Translations under genes and position numbers: made by a program
Source: an uncultured Dysgonomonas sp.
Lineage (GTDB): Bacteria > Bacteroidota > Bacteroidia > Bacteroidales > Dysgonomonadaceae
Length of the DNA: 64,000 nucleotides
NCBI RefSeq assembly: GCF_934668725.1
Contig: NZ_CAKUOF010000019.1
Location: 1 to 64,000, forward strand
Direction: 5' to 3'
The notes under the pieces: generated by a model
What the model saw: the letters and a program-made list of their open reading frames with translations, nothing else
Database searches by the model: none
What the model was told of the DNA's origin: nothing
Shown here: piece after piece, positions 1 through 7,897 of the stretch
How the letters are laid out: each line of letters begins with the position of its first letter
How positions within the stretch are numbered: the stretch's first letter is position 1

Positions 1-113
1 GGGGTGGATGTTGTACTCACCGTAAAATTGGAGGAACAGTCCTGGGCTGCTATATTACCGATCGAGAATATAAACAGGCATATATAGAATACCTTAAAAT
101 AGAGCTGTTTCAT
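1..113 (-). CDS. Secreted protein, N-terminus only (runs off the window)
   Basis: An ATG on the minus strand at 113 opens a frame that stays open to the window edge. The first 37 residues begin MKQLYFKVFYICLFIF and end the signal peptide at IAAQ, followed by a Cys-containing mature start (DCSS). This is a Sec signal peptide of the type common in Bacteroidota secreted proteins. It starts only 2 bases after the stop of the upstream secreted-protein gene, so the two are probably co-transcribed. The mature domain lies outside the window and its function cannot be called. Confidence 0.7.
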   Translation of the reverse strand, partial: MKQLYFKVFYICLFIFSIGNIAAQDCSSNFTVSTTST

Positions 114-115
114 TG

Positions 116-619
116 TTATTGCTGTTTAGTCATCGTAAGTACCAATTTACCCTCTAATGGGAAATTATATTCTGAATTTCCATATAAATAACGAACAGTA
201 AATGTTAACACATTATTCTGTATCGAAAGTAAGTAAGGAGTCAATTGTAAAGGCTTATCATCTTCGGAGATCCTACCTTGAATCTGTTCTGCGTTGGCAG
301 GTAATATCTTAACAGCAATCAGTTCTGTTTCGTTTTTCACCAGGTATTCAGTCCTATCGGGTAACATACAGGATAACAATACTTCGTTTCCAATGGTAGC
401 CTCAAGAAATACATTCCGAAAAAATAAATCAGCAGCATCTAATGATGCAGGATCGGTTATAACACGTGTATTTACCTCAGCCTTTGTATTATAATTATAT
501 ATCGTGAATATTGCTTTCTGAAACAAGTATGTTCCGTTTGTATTTACAGCAATTTCGTTTTTTTGTGAAAATGCCGACAAAGCGCACAAATACAAAATCA
601 GCGTATAGAATATTTTCAT
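116..619 (-). CDS. Secreted protein of unknown function
   Basis: The product is 167 residues from the ATG at 619, which directly precedes a signal peptide (MKIFYTLILYLCALSAFSQ); an upstream ATG would add eight residues before the signal peptide and is less likely. The mature part is rich in beta-strand-like hydrophobic/polar alternation (for example VLTFTVRYLYG) with no family signature I recognise. The next gene downstream, also secreted, begins 2 bases after its stop, so the pair looks like one operon. It probably acts in the periplasm or at the cell surface. Function unknown. Confidence 0.7.
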   Translation of the reverse strand: MKIFYTLILYLCALSAFSQKNEIAVNTNGTYLFQKAIFTIYNYNTKAEVNTRVITDPASLDAADLFFRNVFLEATIGNEVLLSCMLPDRTEYLVKNETELIAVKILPANAEQIQGRISEDDKPLQLTPYLLSIQNNVLTFTVRYLYGNSEYNFPLEGKLVLTMTKQQ

Positions 620-817
620 AACTAGTATTATTAATTTTATCAATATACCCTTTTAATCCACTTTAACTATCTATTGAGCACTCAAACACAACAATTACAG
701 ACAATTACAGCTTCAATCTTGCACATATTTGCAGTATCTGCCATTATCAATTTGACAGGAACTACAGTTATAACTTGTCATGGCTTAGAAAGCCAATCAA
801 GGCATAACCTAAACCAT

Positions 818-1480
818 TTATTTTACTTTAAAAAGTACATTCATAAATGTTTTATCTGTAACATCAACTACAGCAGCCAATTGATAAGTTAACACACCCA
901 CATTACTAACTGCAACGTTTCGATAAACAGTGTTATCGAAATAAGTAATGAGATACTCTAATGTATTACTTGCAGCTATGGGCAATGAACTTGCTCCGGG
1001 ACTTTTTGTTGACGAACCAGAATCGTTCAACCCAAACTGAGCCGAATAAATCCCATATAGATCTATCGTAAAAGTCTGGTTACTGGGATTATAGGAAGGA
1101 TCGGAAGTATTGGTAGGAAAAACAATAGAAGGCATATAAAAGAATCCCAGACTTTTGTCAGGGCCAACAGTCTGCCAAAGAGTTCCATCAAAGTAATAAT
1201 AGCCCACAGCAATAACATTCCGTGTTTTAGCCGAGGCTGTCCCTGTTACATCAGTCACATAAACCAAAGCACCGGTTTGTTCAGGTAAATATTTAGAGTC
1301 TTTTGATGCCAATTGAGACAATGTAAGACGTGGTGCAGAAAGCCCTTCGGCTGTACCAGCACCCACAGAACCTGCATGAACATCTAAACTGACTTTTGGC
1401 TCTTCTGTATTAACACCGATTTGTGCTTGCAGGAATCCAACACTAGAGATACCCAAGAAAAATAAAATAATCCTTTTCAT
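818..1480 (-). CDS. VGINT-motif secreted protein
   Basis: The 220-residue product has a signal peptide (MKRIILFFLGISSVGFLQA) followed at once by QIGVNTEEPKVSLDV. This is the short N-terminal motif (IGxNTxxPxxxLDV) seen in many Bacteroidota surface proteins and in four other genes of this window (47.6-53.3 kb). A second segment, LYVTDVTG...GYYYFDGTLWQTV, resembles the 'text/tag then YYFDGTxW' stretch of these proteins. The C-terminal half is probably a beta-sandwich. The leader reads ACGACAATG at the start, as at 47633. It is likely exported and surface associated; the precise role is unknown. Confidence 0.7.
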   Translation of the reverse strand: MKRIILFFLGISSVGFLQAQIGVNTEEPKVSLDVHAGSVGAGTAEGLSAPRLTLSQLASKDSKYLPEQTGALVYVTDVTGTASAKTRNVIAVGYYYFDGTLWQTVGPDKSLGFFYMPSIVFPTNTSDPSYNPSNQTFTIDLYGIYSAQFGLNDSGSSTKSPGASSLPIAASNTLEYLITYFDNTVYRNVAVSNVGVLTYQLAAVVDVTDKTFMNVLFKVK

Positions 1481-1514
1481 TGTCGTTGTTTATTGTCGTT
1501 GTCTATAAAAAAAA

Positions 1515-1548
1515 CAAAAGTACATAAAAAAAGAGATAATTCCACAAA
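1515..1548 (-). promoter_or_regulatory. Candidate promoter of the 818-1480 gene
   Basis: On the minus strand TACTTTTG (plus 1515-1522) fits the Bacteroidota -7 box TAnnTTTG. A TTTG (plus 1545-1548) lies 22 bases upstream, slightly longer than the usual 19-21. The predicted transcript leader contains the direct repeat ACAACGACAAT twice just before the ATG. Confidence 0.4.
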
Positions 1549-2010
1549 ACTTTCCCATTATTCACCTAGAACAGAATTAAATAGTATGATCAACACTCAT
1601 AAACTCATGATTCGAAACCAATCATATACGATTTAACAATACGATAAAGGGTATAATACTGAACGTTCATCAACCGTTGACTAACCTATTATATATCAGA
1701 ATATTTCTATATCCCCCCCTTCCTCAGCATCTATTTAACATCCCGGAATAGTATATTATATAAAATCCTCTCCTTCAAGAACACAAAGTTTATAAAATAT
1801 TTTAAATTTTGAGCTAACAATATAAGTCCGCTAAATGATTTAACACTCCGGATTGATTATTGTTTTACAGCACCCTCCTTGGAAAACCTCAAAATAAAGA
1901 TACATCATTCAAAATCAAAGAAAGAGCGTACATTATTCTTGAAAAAAAGTCATTTTTTCGATATTTTTTTTATACTTTTAATCAGTAATAATCTCTTAAA
2001 TAATCAACAC
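1549..2010. other. Intergenic region without a supported gene
   Basis: This AT-rich stretch separates two divergent genes. A frame open from 1879 precedes the chosen start at 2011, but its extra 44 residues are Lys/Phe-rich low-complexity sequence and are probably untranslated leader. I see no RNA gene, repeat or mobile-element end here. Confidence 0.5.
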
Positions 2011-2319
2011 ATGGACTTTGAAGAACTTTCTAAACATTATATGGAGAAATATAATGAACTAACAGAAAAGCGTGACAATTCGGGTATTATTGATACCATT
2101 GAGGATATTAACGAAGCTATCCGAGGATCAAATATGGATCGGGTAAATGACGATTATTGCAAAATTCTCGATTGGAATTTTTACGTTGCCAATATCGAAG
2201 GGGCACGTATAGCATTAAATGCTCAGTTTTCGTTCTTGCACCTACCTTCTGCCATGCTGTTTTCGATTGCTTTTGACGAAGACGAAAAGAAATGGAAATT
2301 CAATGGGGAGATTAAATAA
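2011..2319 (+). CDS. Small acidic cytosolic protein of unknown function
   Basis: The 102-residue product starts MDFEELSKHYMEKYNELTEKRD and has no signal peptide or membrane segment. An N-terminal helical, charged half is followed by IEGARIALNAQFSFL and an acidic tail (DEDEKKWKF). An upstream in-frame ATG at 1879 would add a Lys-rich, poorly folded extension, so 2011 is preferred. A rho-independent terminator follows at 2371-2406. The gene stands alone between divergent and convergent neighbours. I do not recognise the family. Confidence 0.55.
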   Translation: MDFEELSKHYMEKYNELTEKRDNSGIIDTIEDINEAIRGSNMDRVNDDYCKILDWNFYVANIEGARIALNAQFSFLHLPSAMLFSIAFDEDEKKWKFNGEIK

Positions 2320-2370
2320 ATCTTCAAACACTATTCTAACTTTCTTCGGGACAAGTTATTACATCACCAT

Positions 2371-2406
2371 AAAAAGCACCTACGAATGCTGCCGTAAGTG
2401 CTTTTA
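2371..2406 (+). terminator. Rho-independent terminator
   Basis: AAAAGCACcTAC and GTAaGTGCTTTT form a hairpin with a 10-base loop and a T-rich tail, 50 bases after the 2011-2319 gene. The stem is almost identical in sequence to the tRNA terminator at 15712-15745. Confidence 0.75.
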
Positions 2407-2523
2407 AATTTTACACCTCACTTTAAGGTTTATTGTATTAGCAGCAAATCATTATGATGTTGACAGACATCGTAATCAAATACCTTTTTCATTGGCGGTC
2501 GCTAACTCTTCCGATCTAGAGTT

Positions 2524-2931
2524 TCACAGAGGTATTTTTACTTCTATTTTCTTTGATTCGTTGCGTTTTACTGTTACACCTGCACTTCCTGCAACGAGGG
2601 TTTTGCCTTCAAGCGTGTAGAAAACAGCAAAATAAAGAGAGGTTTGAGATTCGAGTATATTCAATTCGGTCAGATTTAAACTAAATTTCACTACACCATT
2701 ATCATCTGTTACAAGCATTTTTTTTGCATCGCCGGGTACGGTCGAACTGGTTACGGGAGTATCTTTATACAAATAGACAGTTTTGCCGGCTTGAGCAACT
2801 CCTAAGGCATTCGTTACCGTTACTTCAACATCAGCACCCAAAAAGTCGGGATCATCCTCATCGTCACCACATGAAGAGAAACCTGTTAAAGCTATTACAA
2901 GAAATAAACTTAAATATAAAACCTTTTTCAT
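2524..2931 (-). CDS. Lipoprotein with Ig-like/carboxypeptidase-regulatory-like fold
   Basis: The 135-residue product starts MKKVLYLSLFLVIALTGFSSCGDDEDD. The SSC lipobox followed by an acidic stretch is a typical Bacteroidota lipoprotein export signal, so it is probably anchored in the outer membrane, possibly facing outside. The mature domain (ADVEVTVTNALG...KTVYLYKD...VTDDNGVVKFSLNL...KKIEVKIPL) reads like a small beta-sandwich similar to bacterial Ig-like or carboxypeptidase-regulatory domains. The start at 2931 puts the signal peptide at the N-terminus; an upstream ATG at 2955 adds eight residues and is unlikely. No operon partner is evident. Confidence 0.75.
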   Translation of the reverse strand: MKKVLYLSLFLVIALTGFSSCGDDEDDPDFLGADVEVTVTNALGVAQAGKTVYLYKDTPVTSSTVPGDAKKMLVTDDNGVVKFSLNLTELNILESQTSLYFAVFYTLEGKTLVAGSAGVTVKRNESKKIEVKIPL

Positions 2932-3092
2932 AAAACCGATATTAAGTAAAACCAATTGTTTATTGAATATGAGTTCTATATGTTACCCATATCCATCTTT
3001 ATACCCATAAGGTGACAATACCAACCTTATCAATATTAATTATAAACAATAGAACCTTATAATAAGTTTCAATTTTATGATTTTATTATTTT

Positions 3093-3236
3093 TTATAACA
3101 AATCAATATTAATTATAGAGTCTAAGCCTGTCCGGTCTGCTGAATAGGTATAAGTTACATTCTTTGGTTTTAGAATTTTAGCACAGCTTGAACAAACACA
3201 TATAAATGAAATAAAAAGTATTATTCTGGGTATCAT
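3093..3236 (-). CDS. Tiny lipoprotein, possibly a truncated immunity protein
   Basis: A 47-residue frame starts MIPRIILFISFICVCSSC, ending in a plausible lipobox (CSSC) and followed by only 29 residues (AKILKPKNVTYTYSADRTG...). It starts a few bases after the Rhs tip-like remnant at 3242, the position where an immunity gene would sit, and a lipidated immunity protein would suit an envelope-acting toxin. The very short mature part suggests a remnant of a longer gene or a very small lipoprotein. Function is inferred from position only. Confidence 0.4.
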   Translation of the reverse strand: MIPRIILFISFICVCSSCAKILKPKNVTYTYSADRTGLDSIINIDLL

Positions 3237-3241
3237 ATTTC

Positions 3242-3535
3242 TTAATTAATATAGGGTATAAGGTGTATATTTTCCATATAGAAAGATGTCTCAAAATTTC
3301 CCCTAGGAAAGAAATTTCCGCCTAAAAGCATATGTGCAAGGTTTTGTGTTGCATCAGCAATTACGGGTGTATTTACTCCAAGTTTTCTCACTCCGCTTCC
3401 CCTAGATTTCACACCAATGTAAGCGGGGCTTGAATAGACCTTACCGTCTACCCATGTGTTGTGATCTCCAAACATTGATCCTGATAGTGATTTAGTATCA
3501 GACTCAGATCCATCAGGAAAACCTTTATTATAGTT
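3242..3535 (-). pseudogene. Orphan toxin-tip fragment (Rhs-type cassette remnant)
   Basis: An open frame of 97 codons follows an in-frame stop at 3536-3538. Its first ATG is at 3475 (MFGDHNTWVDGKVYSSPAY...), but the residues before it (GFPDGSESDTKSLSGS) look like coding sequence, so the 5' part is probably missing. It contains GVKSRGSGVRKLG and LLGGNFFPRGNF and lies at the end of the run of displaced Rhs tips, followed at once by a small lipoprotein gene. I read it as a truncated toxin C-terminus. The family is not recognised. Confidence 0.4.
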
Positions 3536-3548
3536 TTATGTCCATAAT

Positions 3549-3881
3549 CTATTCTATTTTTCCATCTTTTTCAGTGCAAATCCCAAATCCTCCTTTTCCA
3601 TAGTTGTAAGCTAGATTGAATTTATTTTTTTCCCTTGTATAAAAGTTCGTAATTTTTCCGAATAATTAACCATATCATTAAATATATTTTTAATACAACT
3701 TAATTCTTCTAAAGCCTTGCTTTTAGATAAGTTATTTAGGTCTGAATAATTAGTGTAACCAGTAACATATAAGATATTTTTACTTATCATACCAAAATTA
3801 AGATCTCCAACCTGATATGGTTTTCCATCTTGAAGTAATAATACTAAATTGTCGATTCTGTCTTTTATCTTCTATTTCCAT
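3549..3881 (-). pseudogene. Frameshifted small gene, candidate immunity pseudogene
   Basis: An ATG at 3881 overlaps the end of the upstream gene. It gives MEIED and then meets a run of four A's; removing one base restores a frame reading KDRIDNLVLLLQDGKPYQVGDLNFG and continues about 80 residues. A second single-base shift in the AAAAAAA run near 3630 restores NKFNLAYNYGKGGFGIC to the stop at 3549. With both repaired it is a compact protein of about 110 residues with no signal peptide. Position after a toxin tip and candidate immunity gene suggests a dead immunity gene. Confidence 0.45.
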
Positions 3882-4369
3882 TTCACATCTCCTCCTTCTA
3901 TTATATTGTAATACTGTTTATTATAACCTAAATCTCCTATGTTATTATTTATCCTACTAGTTTTAGCAAAAGTATTACTTTCATTAGTATGAAAATCAAT
4001 TAATAAATTTGTCGCTTTACAGAAGATATTATTTTCGACTATAAGTAATTCATCAAATTGGCAATCATCGAAATTCACAAAATCGGCAAAAACATTATTT
4101 TTAATAATAACAGGCTTTTTATTATGACCTCCCATTTGGTAGTCGAGACTTTTTTGAATAGTACAATTTTCCAAGATAAATCCCTGATAAAACCATGTTG
4201 TATGTAAAAAAAGTTCCCCTATTGCACATCCTGTAATAGTTAAGCTTGAAGTTTTAAATCCAGTAAAGGCTAAATCAATTTTACCAATGAAAGAATTTCT
4301 GATTACAAGCGATTCCTTTTCTAAATCTGAACAACCCAATACTGAAATTATTTTATTTTCTATTACCAT
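3872..4369 (-). CDS. Beta-helix-like protein, candidate immunity protein
   Basis: The 165-residue product starts MVIENKIISVLGCSDLEKES. It is built of repeated 20-25-residue units with an [LIVF]-x-[LIVF]-x-[NG]-[CN]-x-[FI] pattern (LVIRNSFIG, LTITGCAIG, FILENCTIQ, VIIKNNVFA, LLIVENNIF), as in right-handed beta-helix or pentapeptide-like folds. It has no signal peptide. The start overlaps the last codons of the orphan Rhs tip at 4353, the tight spacing usual for toxin-immunity pairs. I infer an immunity role from position; the fold is inferred from the repeat. Confidence 0.5.
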   Translation of the reverse strand: MVIENKIISVLGCSDLEKESLVIRNSFIGKIDLAFTGFKTSSLTITGCAIGELFLHTTWFYQGFILENCTIQKSLDYQMGGHNKKPVIIKNNVFADFVNFDDCQFDELLIVENNIFCKATNLLIDFHTNESNTFAKTSRINNNIGDLGYNKQYYNIIEGGDVKWK

Positions 4370-4942
4370 TTTTTCTACCACCTGAATTATAGTGTTCCAC
4401 AAAATTAGTAGATGCTCTGTTTGTAATAATTTCTTTCCCAGTCCAAGGACTCAGACATTCTTTATAAGCATATCTAAATCCATTTGCTGCACCACCTGCA
4501 AATCCAAAAGTTGCCCCCCAAATAGCACCTTCACCTCCGGCAGATAGAGCTTCCTCCCAACTAGATCCATTTATTTTAGCCATAGCTCCATTAGTAACAA
4601 AACCACTAACTGTCCCAACAGAGCCTTGCATTAAACTTTGTCTTAATACAGGGGATGCAACACCACTAAAAGCTGAGTTTAAAGGAGCCTGTACCAGACC
4701 ACCAACACCAGATGATATAGCTCCGGTAATCCCTCCCATCAGTGTACTATAGCCTATCTGCTCCCAAGAGATATTACCAAAACCGTTTTCAAAACCTTGC
4801 TGTAGGGTTGAGTTTCCTCCGGCGACAATCATTCCTCCAACAACTATTACAAAAACTTTCCATTTGGATCGGTATACCTTAACGGATTATTCAGTGCATA
4901 TGAATACCTGTTAAAATCCTGACTAAAATCAGAAGTACATAC
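4353..4942 (-). pseudogene. Orphan Rhs tip 3 with core remnant, frameshifted
   Basis: The 5' part encodes the end of an Rhs core (SQDFNRYSYALNNPLRYTDPNG) highly similar to the intact Rhs gene, plus a damaged stretch before it. Directly after DPNG the frame is broken: the T-run has five T's (plus 4852-4856) and reads KFL-stop, whereas six would give KFFVIVVGGMIVAGG and join the downstream frame. That frame (160 codons) is a Gly/Ala-rich linker ending SPWTGKEIITNRAS...GGRKNGNRK. There is no start codon of its own. It is a displaced C-terminal cassette, silent as written. Confidence 0.65.
4860..4923. repeat. Rhs core-end repeat, copy in orphan tip 3
   Basis: About 64 bp match the segment at 9361-9424 in the intact rhs gene with a few substitutions. 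On the minus strand it codes for SQDFNRYSYALNNPLRYTDPNG. It could serve as a homology stretch for exchanging tips. Confidence 0.75.
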
Positions 4943-4991
4943 GTGTCAGGATAAAGGTCGCATCTACAATAACTCTCTTATGCTAAAATAG

Positions 4992-5735
4992 CTAAATTAT
5001 CCAAAAATCACTTCCAAAAACAGATTTTAAAAATTCTTCTATATGTTTCTCTATTGGTTTATACCCAGAATAGCGTTTAAAGGATAAATTTCCTTTAGTT
5101 TGATTTACATATAAAGGATATAGCGATTTGTCTTCCAATATAGAATTAATACAATTAGGGTATTCATCAACAAATAATGATGTCTCAAAACCTAATAAAA
5201 TAAAATCAGATATTAATCCATATTTTCTGAAAACAGGTATTAATGGAATAAATAATGGTGTATCTAAATATTTTGAGAATGATATTGAAAGATTATTTTT
5301 ATACAATTCAACAAAGAAGTTATTATTCTGTATTCGATATTCGATAATATAGGTTGTATCCATTGTTACATCTAGGTCATTAATCGAATTTATTGTTTTA
5401 CGCTTCTGAAAGTCAAAAGCGTTCATAAATATTCCAGTACAAGATTTTTCAAGAAAAGAAATATCATGAAAAAAAGCTAACCTGTTAGAGAGATTTGAGT
5501 CGAAAATGATATTTATGTTTAGTAATCCGAGATTATCCATAAGTTGTTGAGGATTATAGGGGTATAAACTTCTGAAGTTTCCAAGATTATCTAATCTAAG
5601 CAAATTACCGTTATAAATATAGTGAGTTTCACCTTGATATAAAGGAGTCCCGACAGGAAATTCTATTTTTATAGAAAGAGGATTGTTGTAAATCTCATTT
5701 GCTAATTTCAGTCTATTTATAAGTAGAATGAGAAG
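4992..5735 (-). CDS. Candidate immunity protein, 5' end uncertain
   Basis: The frame is open for 247 codons from just after the stop of the upstream gene (5736). Residues such as RLKLANEIYNNPLSIKIEFPVG and GETHYIYNGNLLRLDNLGNF look like genuine coding sequence, but there is no in-frame ATG until MDNLG near 5540; a TTG at 5603 is the best alternative start. The protein is soluble-looking and rich in Asn, Phe and Ile, ending KHIEEFLKSVFGSDFWII. It lies between two orphan Rhs tips, so an immunity function is likely by position. The gene may have lost its start and be dead. Confidence 0.45.
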   Translation of the reverse strand, partial: LLILLINRLKLANEIYNNPLSIKIEFPVGTPLYQGETHYIYNGNLLRLDNLGNFRSLYPYNPQQLMDNLGLLNINIIFDSNLSNRLAFFHDISFLEKSCTGIFMNAFDFQKRKTINSINDLDVTMDTTYIIEYRIQNNNFFVELYKNNLSISFSKYLDTPLFIPLIPVFRKYGLISDFILLGFETSLFVDEYPNCINSILEDKSLYPLYVNQTKGNLSFKRYSGYKPIEKHIEEFLKSVFGSDFWII

Positions 5736-6044
5736 TTATATTAATAAAATATTCTCACAATAGAAAGTCATGATTTCCTCGGATATAGATACTTTATAGA
5801 TAACTCGCTTCCATTGAAGAACTGAAATATCTTGAATTAAAATAGAAGATCTTTCTGAACAGCTATAATATTCAGAGTTGATGTTAAGTTGAGTAACATT
5901 TTCAAATAAGATATTTTTCTCGCCAAAAATCTCAGACATAAGTTTCATCTCAACAGATACATCTTCTTCTAGCAAGGAGAAGTTATGAATTCTAATCTGA
6001 GTCAAGATAAACTTTGAGTTTAATAATTGAAATAATTTTTCCAT
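5736..6044 (-). CDS. Candidate immunity protein for orphan Rhs tip 2
   Basis: The 102-residue product starts MEKLFQLLNSKFILTQIRIHNFSLLEEDVSVEM, has no signal peptide or membrane segment, and contains the pattern SSILIQDISVLQWKRVIYKVSISEEIMTFYC, typical of small alpha/beta immunity proteins. Its ATG is three bases after the stop of the toxin domain of orphan tip 2 (6048), which is the toxin-then-immunity order. The gene appears intact although its partner toxin is broken; orphan immunity can still protect against siblings carrying the active toxin. No named family recognised. Confidence 0.55.
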   Translation of the reverse strand: MEKLFQLLNSKFILTQIRIHNFSLLEEDVSVEMKLMSEIFGEKNILFENVTQLNINSEYYSCSERSSILIQDISVLQWKRVIYKVSISEEIMTFYCENILLI

Positions 6045-6047
6045 TTT

Positions 6048-6958
6048 TTATTTTGTTAAAGGCCCGACTCCCGGAATATGATCTATTGATTTTATTTGCC
6101 CCTTTGGCAAGTAGATTTTAAGATGGTAATGTATTTTTTCGATATTTTGTATTTTATTTCCAGCATTCCAATCAGTTCTTTCTATTAACCGTCCATATTT
6201 ATCATATACGGCTTTCCAAGGTTGTACTCTTCCTAAATCATCAATATGTTGTCCTTCTAATATTTTTGTACCCGGAGTTGTTTACATAGGAGCTTTGGTT
6301 GAAAAAACTTCATCAGGTACCTTAAGAGTACTTTTATTTGTCCAAGGATTAACGTTTTGTTGCTTAGCCTCCATATGCCCATTAATCATACCAAAAGTTA
6401 GTCCACCTGCAAATCCAATTCCAGCAGAGTATAAGCCCTTTGTTGCTGCATTCCCAAGGCTCTGACCTCCGATTAATGACATACCCGCTCCCATGGTAAA
6501 ACCTGTAGCAGCACCACTAGCTCCATAAGCTAATCCTTGCTGAATAGCAGGACCACCAACTGATGAGAACATAGGTGTAAAAAGTGAATTAAAATAAGTA
6601 CCAATGCCATAACCTGCATAAGCGACTCCTCCTCCCAAGATAGAAGCCGATCCTACCTGATTCCAATCGATATTATTAAATCCGCTCTGGAATCCCTGAT
6701 TTAAAACAGAATTACCACTGGCCATAAGTGCTCCACCGAAAACACTTCCTAATGGGTTTCCTGTAGCCATCAATGCACCGCATGTCGCACCTACACCAAA
6801 ATAAGATAAACCTTGACTAAAATTATGGATATTCCCCCAATTAAAAATTGTCAAAACTCGCCATTCGGATCAGTATACCTTAATGAATTATTCACCCCAT
6901 AACTATACCGATTTAGATTCTGGCTGAAATCGGGTGCTTGTATGTATGAGTTGAAAGG
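6048..6958 (-). pseudogene. Orphan Rhs tip 2 with toxin domain; frameshift and nonsense codon
   Basis: It begins with core remnant (SYIQAPDFSQNLNRYSYG...LRYTDPNGEF) and breaks at the same place as tip 3: four T's after GAG give GEF-stop, and one extra T would restore GEFLTIFNWGNIHNFSQG. A Gly/Ala-rich linker of about 190 residues follows, then an in-frame TAA at 6282 after KAPM. Reading through, the last domain is TTPGTKILEGQHIDDLGRV, WKAVYDKYGRLIERTDWNAGNK, HYHLKIY, DHIPGVGPLTK. The GRxxPWKAxYDxYGRxIxRTDxNAG...HYH layout is that of C-terminal domains in polymorphic toxins; I do not assign a named family. It is inactive as written. Confidence 0.65.
6861..6925. repeat. Rhs core-end repeat, copy in orphan tip 2
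   Basis: A more diverged copy of the 9361-9424 segment. On the minus strand it encodes SQNLNRYSYGVNNSLRYTDPNG; most differences keep the coding sense. Confidence 0.7.
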
Positions 6959-6964
6959 TTAAAA

Positions 6965-7516
6965 CTATTTTAAGTCTTTTAACTCTCCTGTTTTTATAAG
7001 TTTTCCGTCTTTATATAATTTATAAAAACTTTCTCTATTATTGACAATAACAATACTCGAAACTTTATCATTGGGGATAAATCTCCAATAGCCATCTTTT
7101 TTACCATTTTTCCACCGCCCGAAATATCGAACATTATCTTTATTAGGAAATCCTTTCATGGTCACATACAAAGTATCTTTAAAAAAAGGAATATTATAAT
7201 TTTTGAGGAGTTCCTCATTGATAGCCTTTAATTTGTATTTTTTATCTGTCATTTCATCCGCACAAATAATATAGCCTTGTTGAAATGAAATGCTTCCTCT
7301 AGCATAATCATGAGTTACCACAATATCATCCGGCAAATCGTTATCATCTCCTGTTTTGTAAATCCGAAACTCCATTTTATCAGGATTAAGATATAAATTT
7401 ATTTCAGAAGTAGTAGAAGTAGAGTAGGTTCCGTTGATATTGTAACTTTGGGCTGAAATACAGCAAGCAGAACATAAACTAATAGAAATTATATAAATTT
7501 TTATTTTTTGTATCAT
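6965..7516 (-). CDS. Secreted MORN-like protein, candidate immunity paralogue 2
   Basis: The 183-residue product starts MIQKIKIYIISISLCSACCISAQSYNINGTYST; the signal peptide fixes the ATG at 7516 rather than 7564. The C-terminal half has RYFGRWKNGKKDGYWRF followed by YKLYKDGKLIKTGELK, a MORN-like hairpin unit. It is a clear paralogue of the protein at 7898-8407 (shared PNK-x-N-x-RYFGxWKNxKKDGYWxF and YYKLYKDGK). It begins 13 bases after an orphan toxin-tip remnant related to the tip of the intact Rhs. A periplasmic immunity role is inferred. Confidence 0.6.
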   Translation of the reverse strand: MIQKIKIYIISISLCSACCISAQSYNINGTYSTSTTSEINLYLNPDKMEFRIYKTGDDNDLPDDIVVTHDYARGSISFQQGYIICADEMTDKKYKLKAINEELLKNYNIPFFKDTLYVTMKGFPNKDNVRYFGRWKNGKKDGYWRFIPNDKVSSIVIVNNRESFYKLYKDGKLIKTGELKDLK

Positions 7517-7529
7517 ATTGTTTATTTTA

Positions 7530-7765
7530 TTACCATATTGGAAGTAAATAATTGGGCCATACATACCCTTTACTAAAAGCCGAGGAGTATTTTGCCAATT
7601 GGATCATATCCGAATTATATCCTGGGATATACATTGTTGTATTCGATGTTGCGGAAAATTCAGAATAGCCGCCAGATTTAAGACCGATCATTGCATGATA
7701 ATTATAGGCTAACCACCGATTAACCCCGATTAATAGCGAGTTAAAACAACTATCAATAATGAGAA
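7530..7765 (-). pseudogene. Orphan tip remnant related to the intact Rhs tip
   Basis: The last about 70 codons (LAYNYHAMIGLKSGGYSEFSATS ... GYVWPNYLLPIW) align with the end of the intact Rhs tip (HAYHYSLGLSMANDGAYSEYSAYS ... GYGWPSFLLPM). At the place of the zinc motif HELIH this copy reads NRWLA, so the HExxH is lost or was never present. Upstream it is cut by the inverted-repeat element at 7766-7883. No own start codon is evident. It sits directly before the paralogous candidate immunity gene. Confidence 0.6.
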
Positions 7766-7883
7766 GAGGGTGTGTCAAAAGTCTGAACACACCCTTTTTA
7801 GTGCTTTTTCTTCGGGTCAGGATCTGAGAATAATTTCCAATATTCAATTCTCAGAGAGTGTATTTTATTTATGACACACTCCC
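7766..7883. mobile_element. MITE-like or IS-end remnant
   Basis: The element of about 118 bp starts GAGGGTGTGTCAAAAG and ends, on the other strand, GGGAGTGTGTCATAAAT; these look like imperfect terminal inverted repeats of the GGGTGTGTCA type found at ends of some Bacteroidota insertion sequences. No transposase is encoded. Inside are two further stems (GGGTGTGT/ACACACCC and GAGAAT/ATTCTC). The flanks ATAATG/CATTAT extend the inverted repeat; no clear target duplication is visible. It truncates the orphan toxin tip. Confidence 0.5.
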
Positions 7884-7897
7884 ATTATCATTCAAAA

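Noticed and set aside
1879..2010. N-terminal extension of the 2011-2319 gene
   Set aside because: Lys/Phe-rich low-complexity sequence unlike the rest of the protein; the ATG at 2011 gives a well-formed start.
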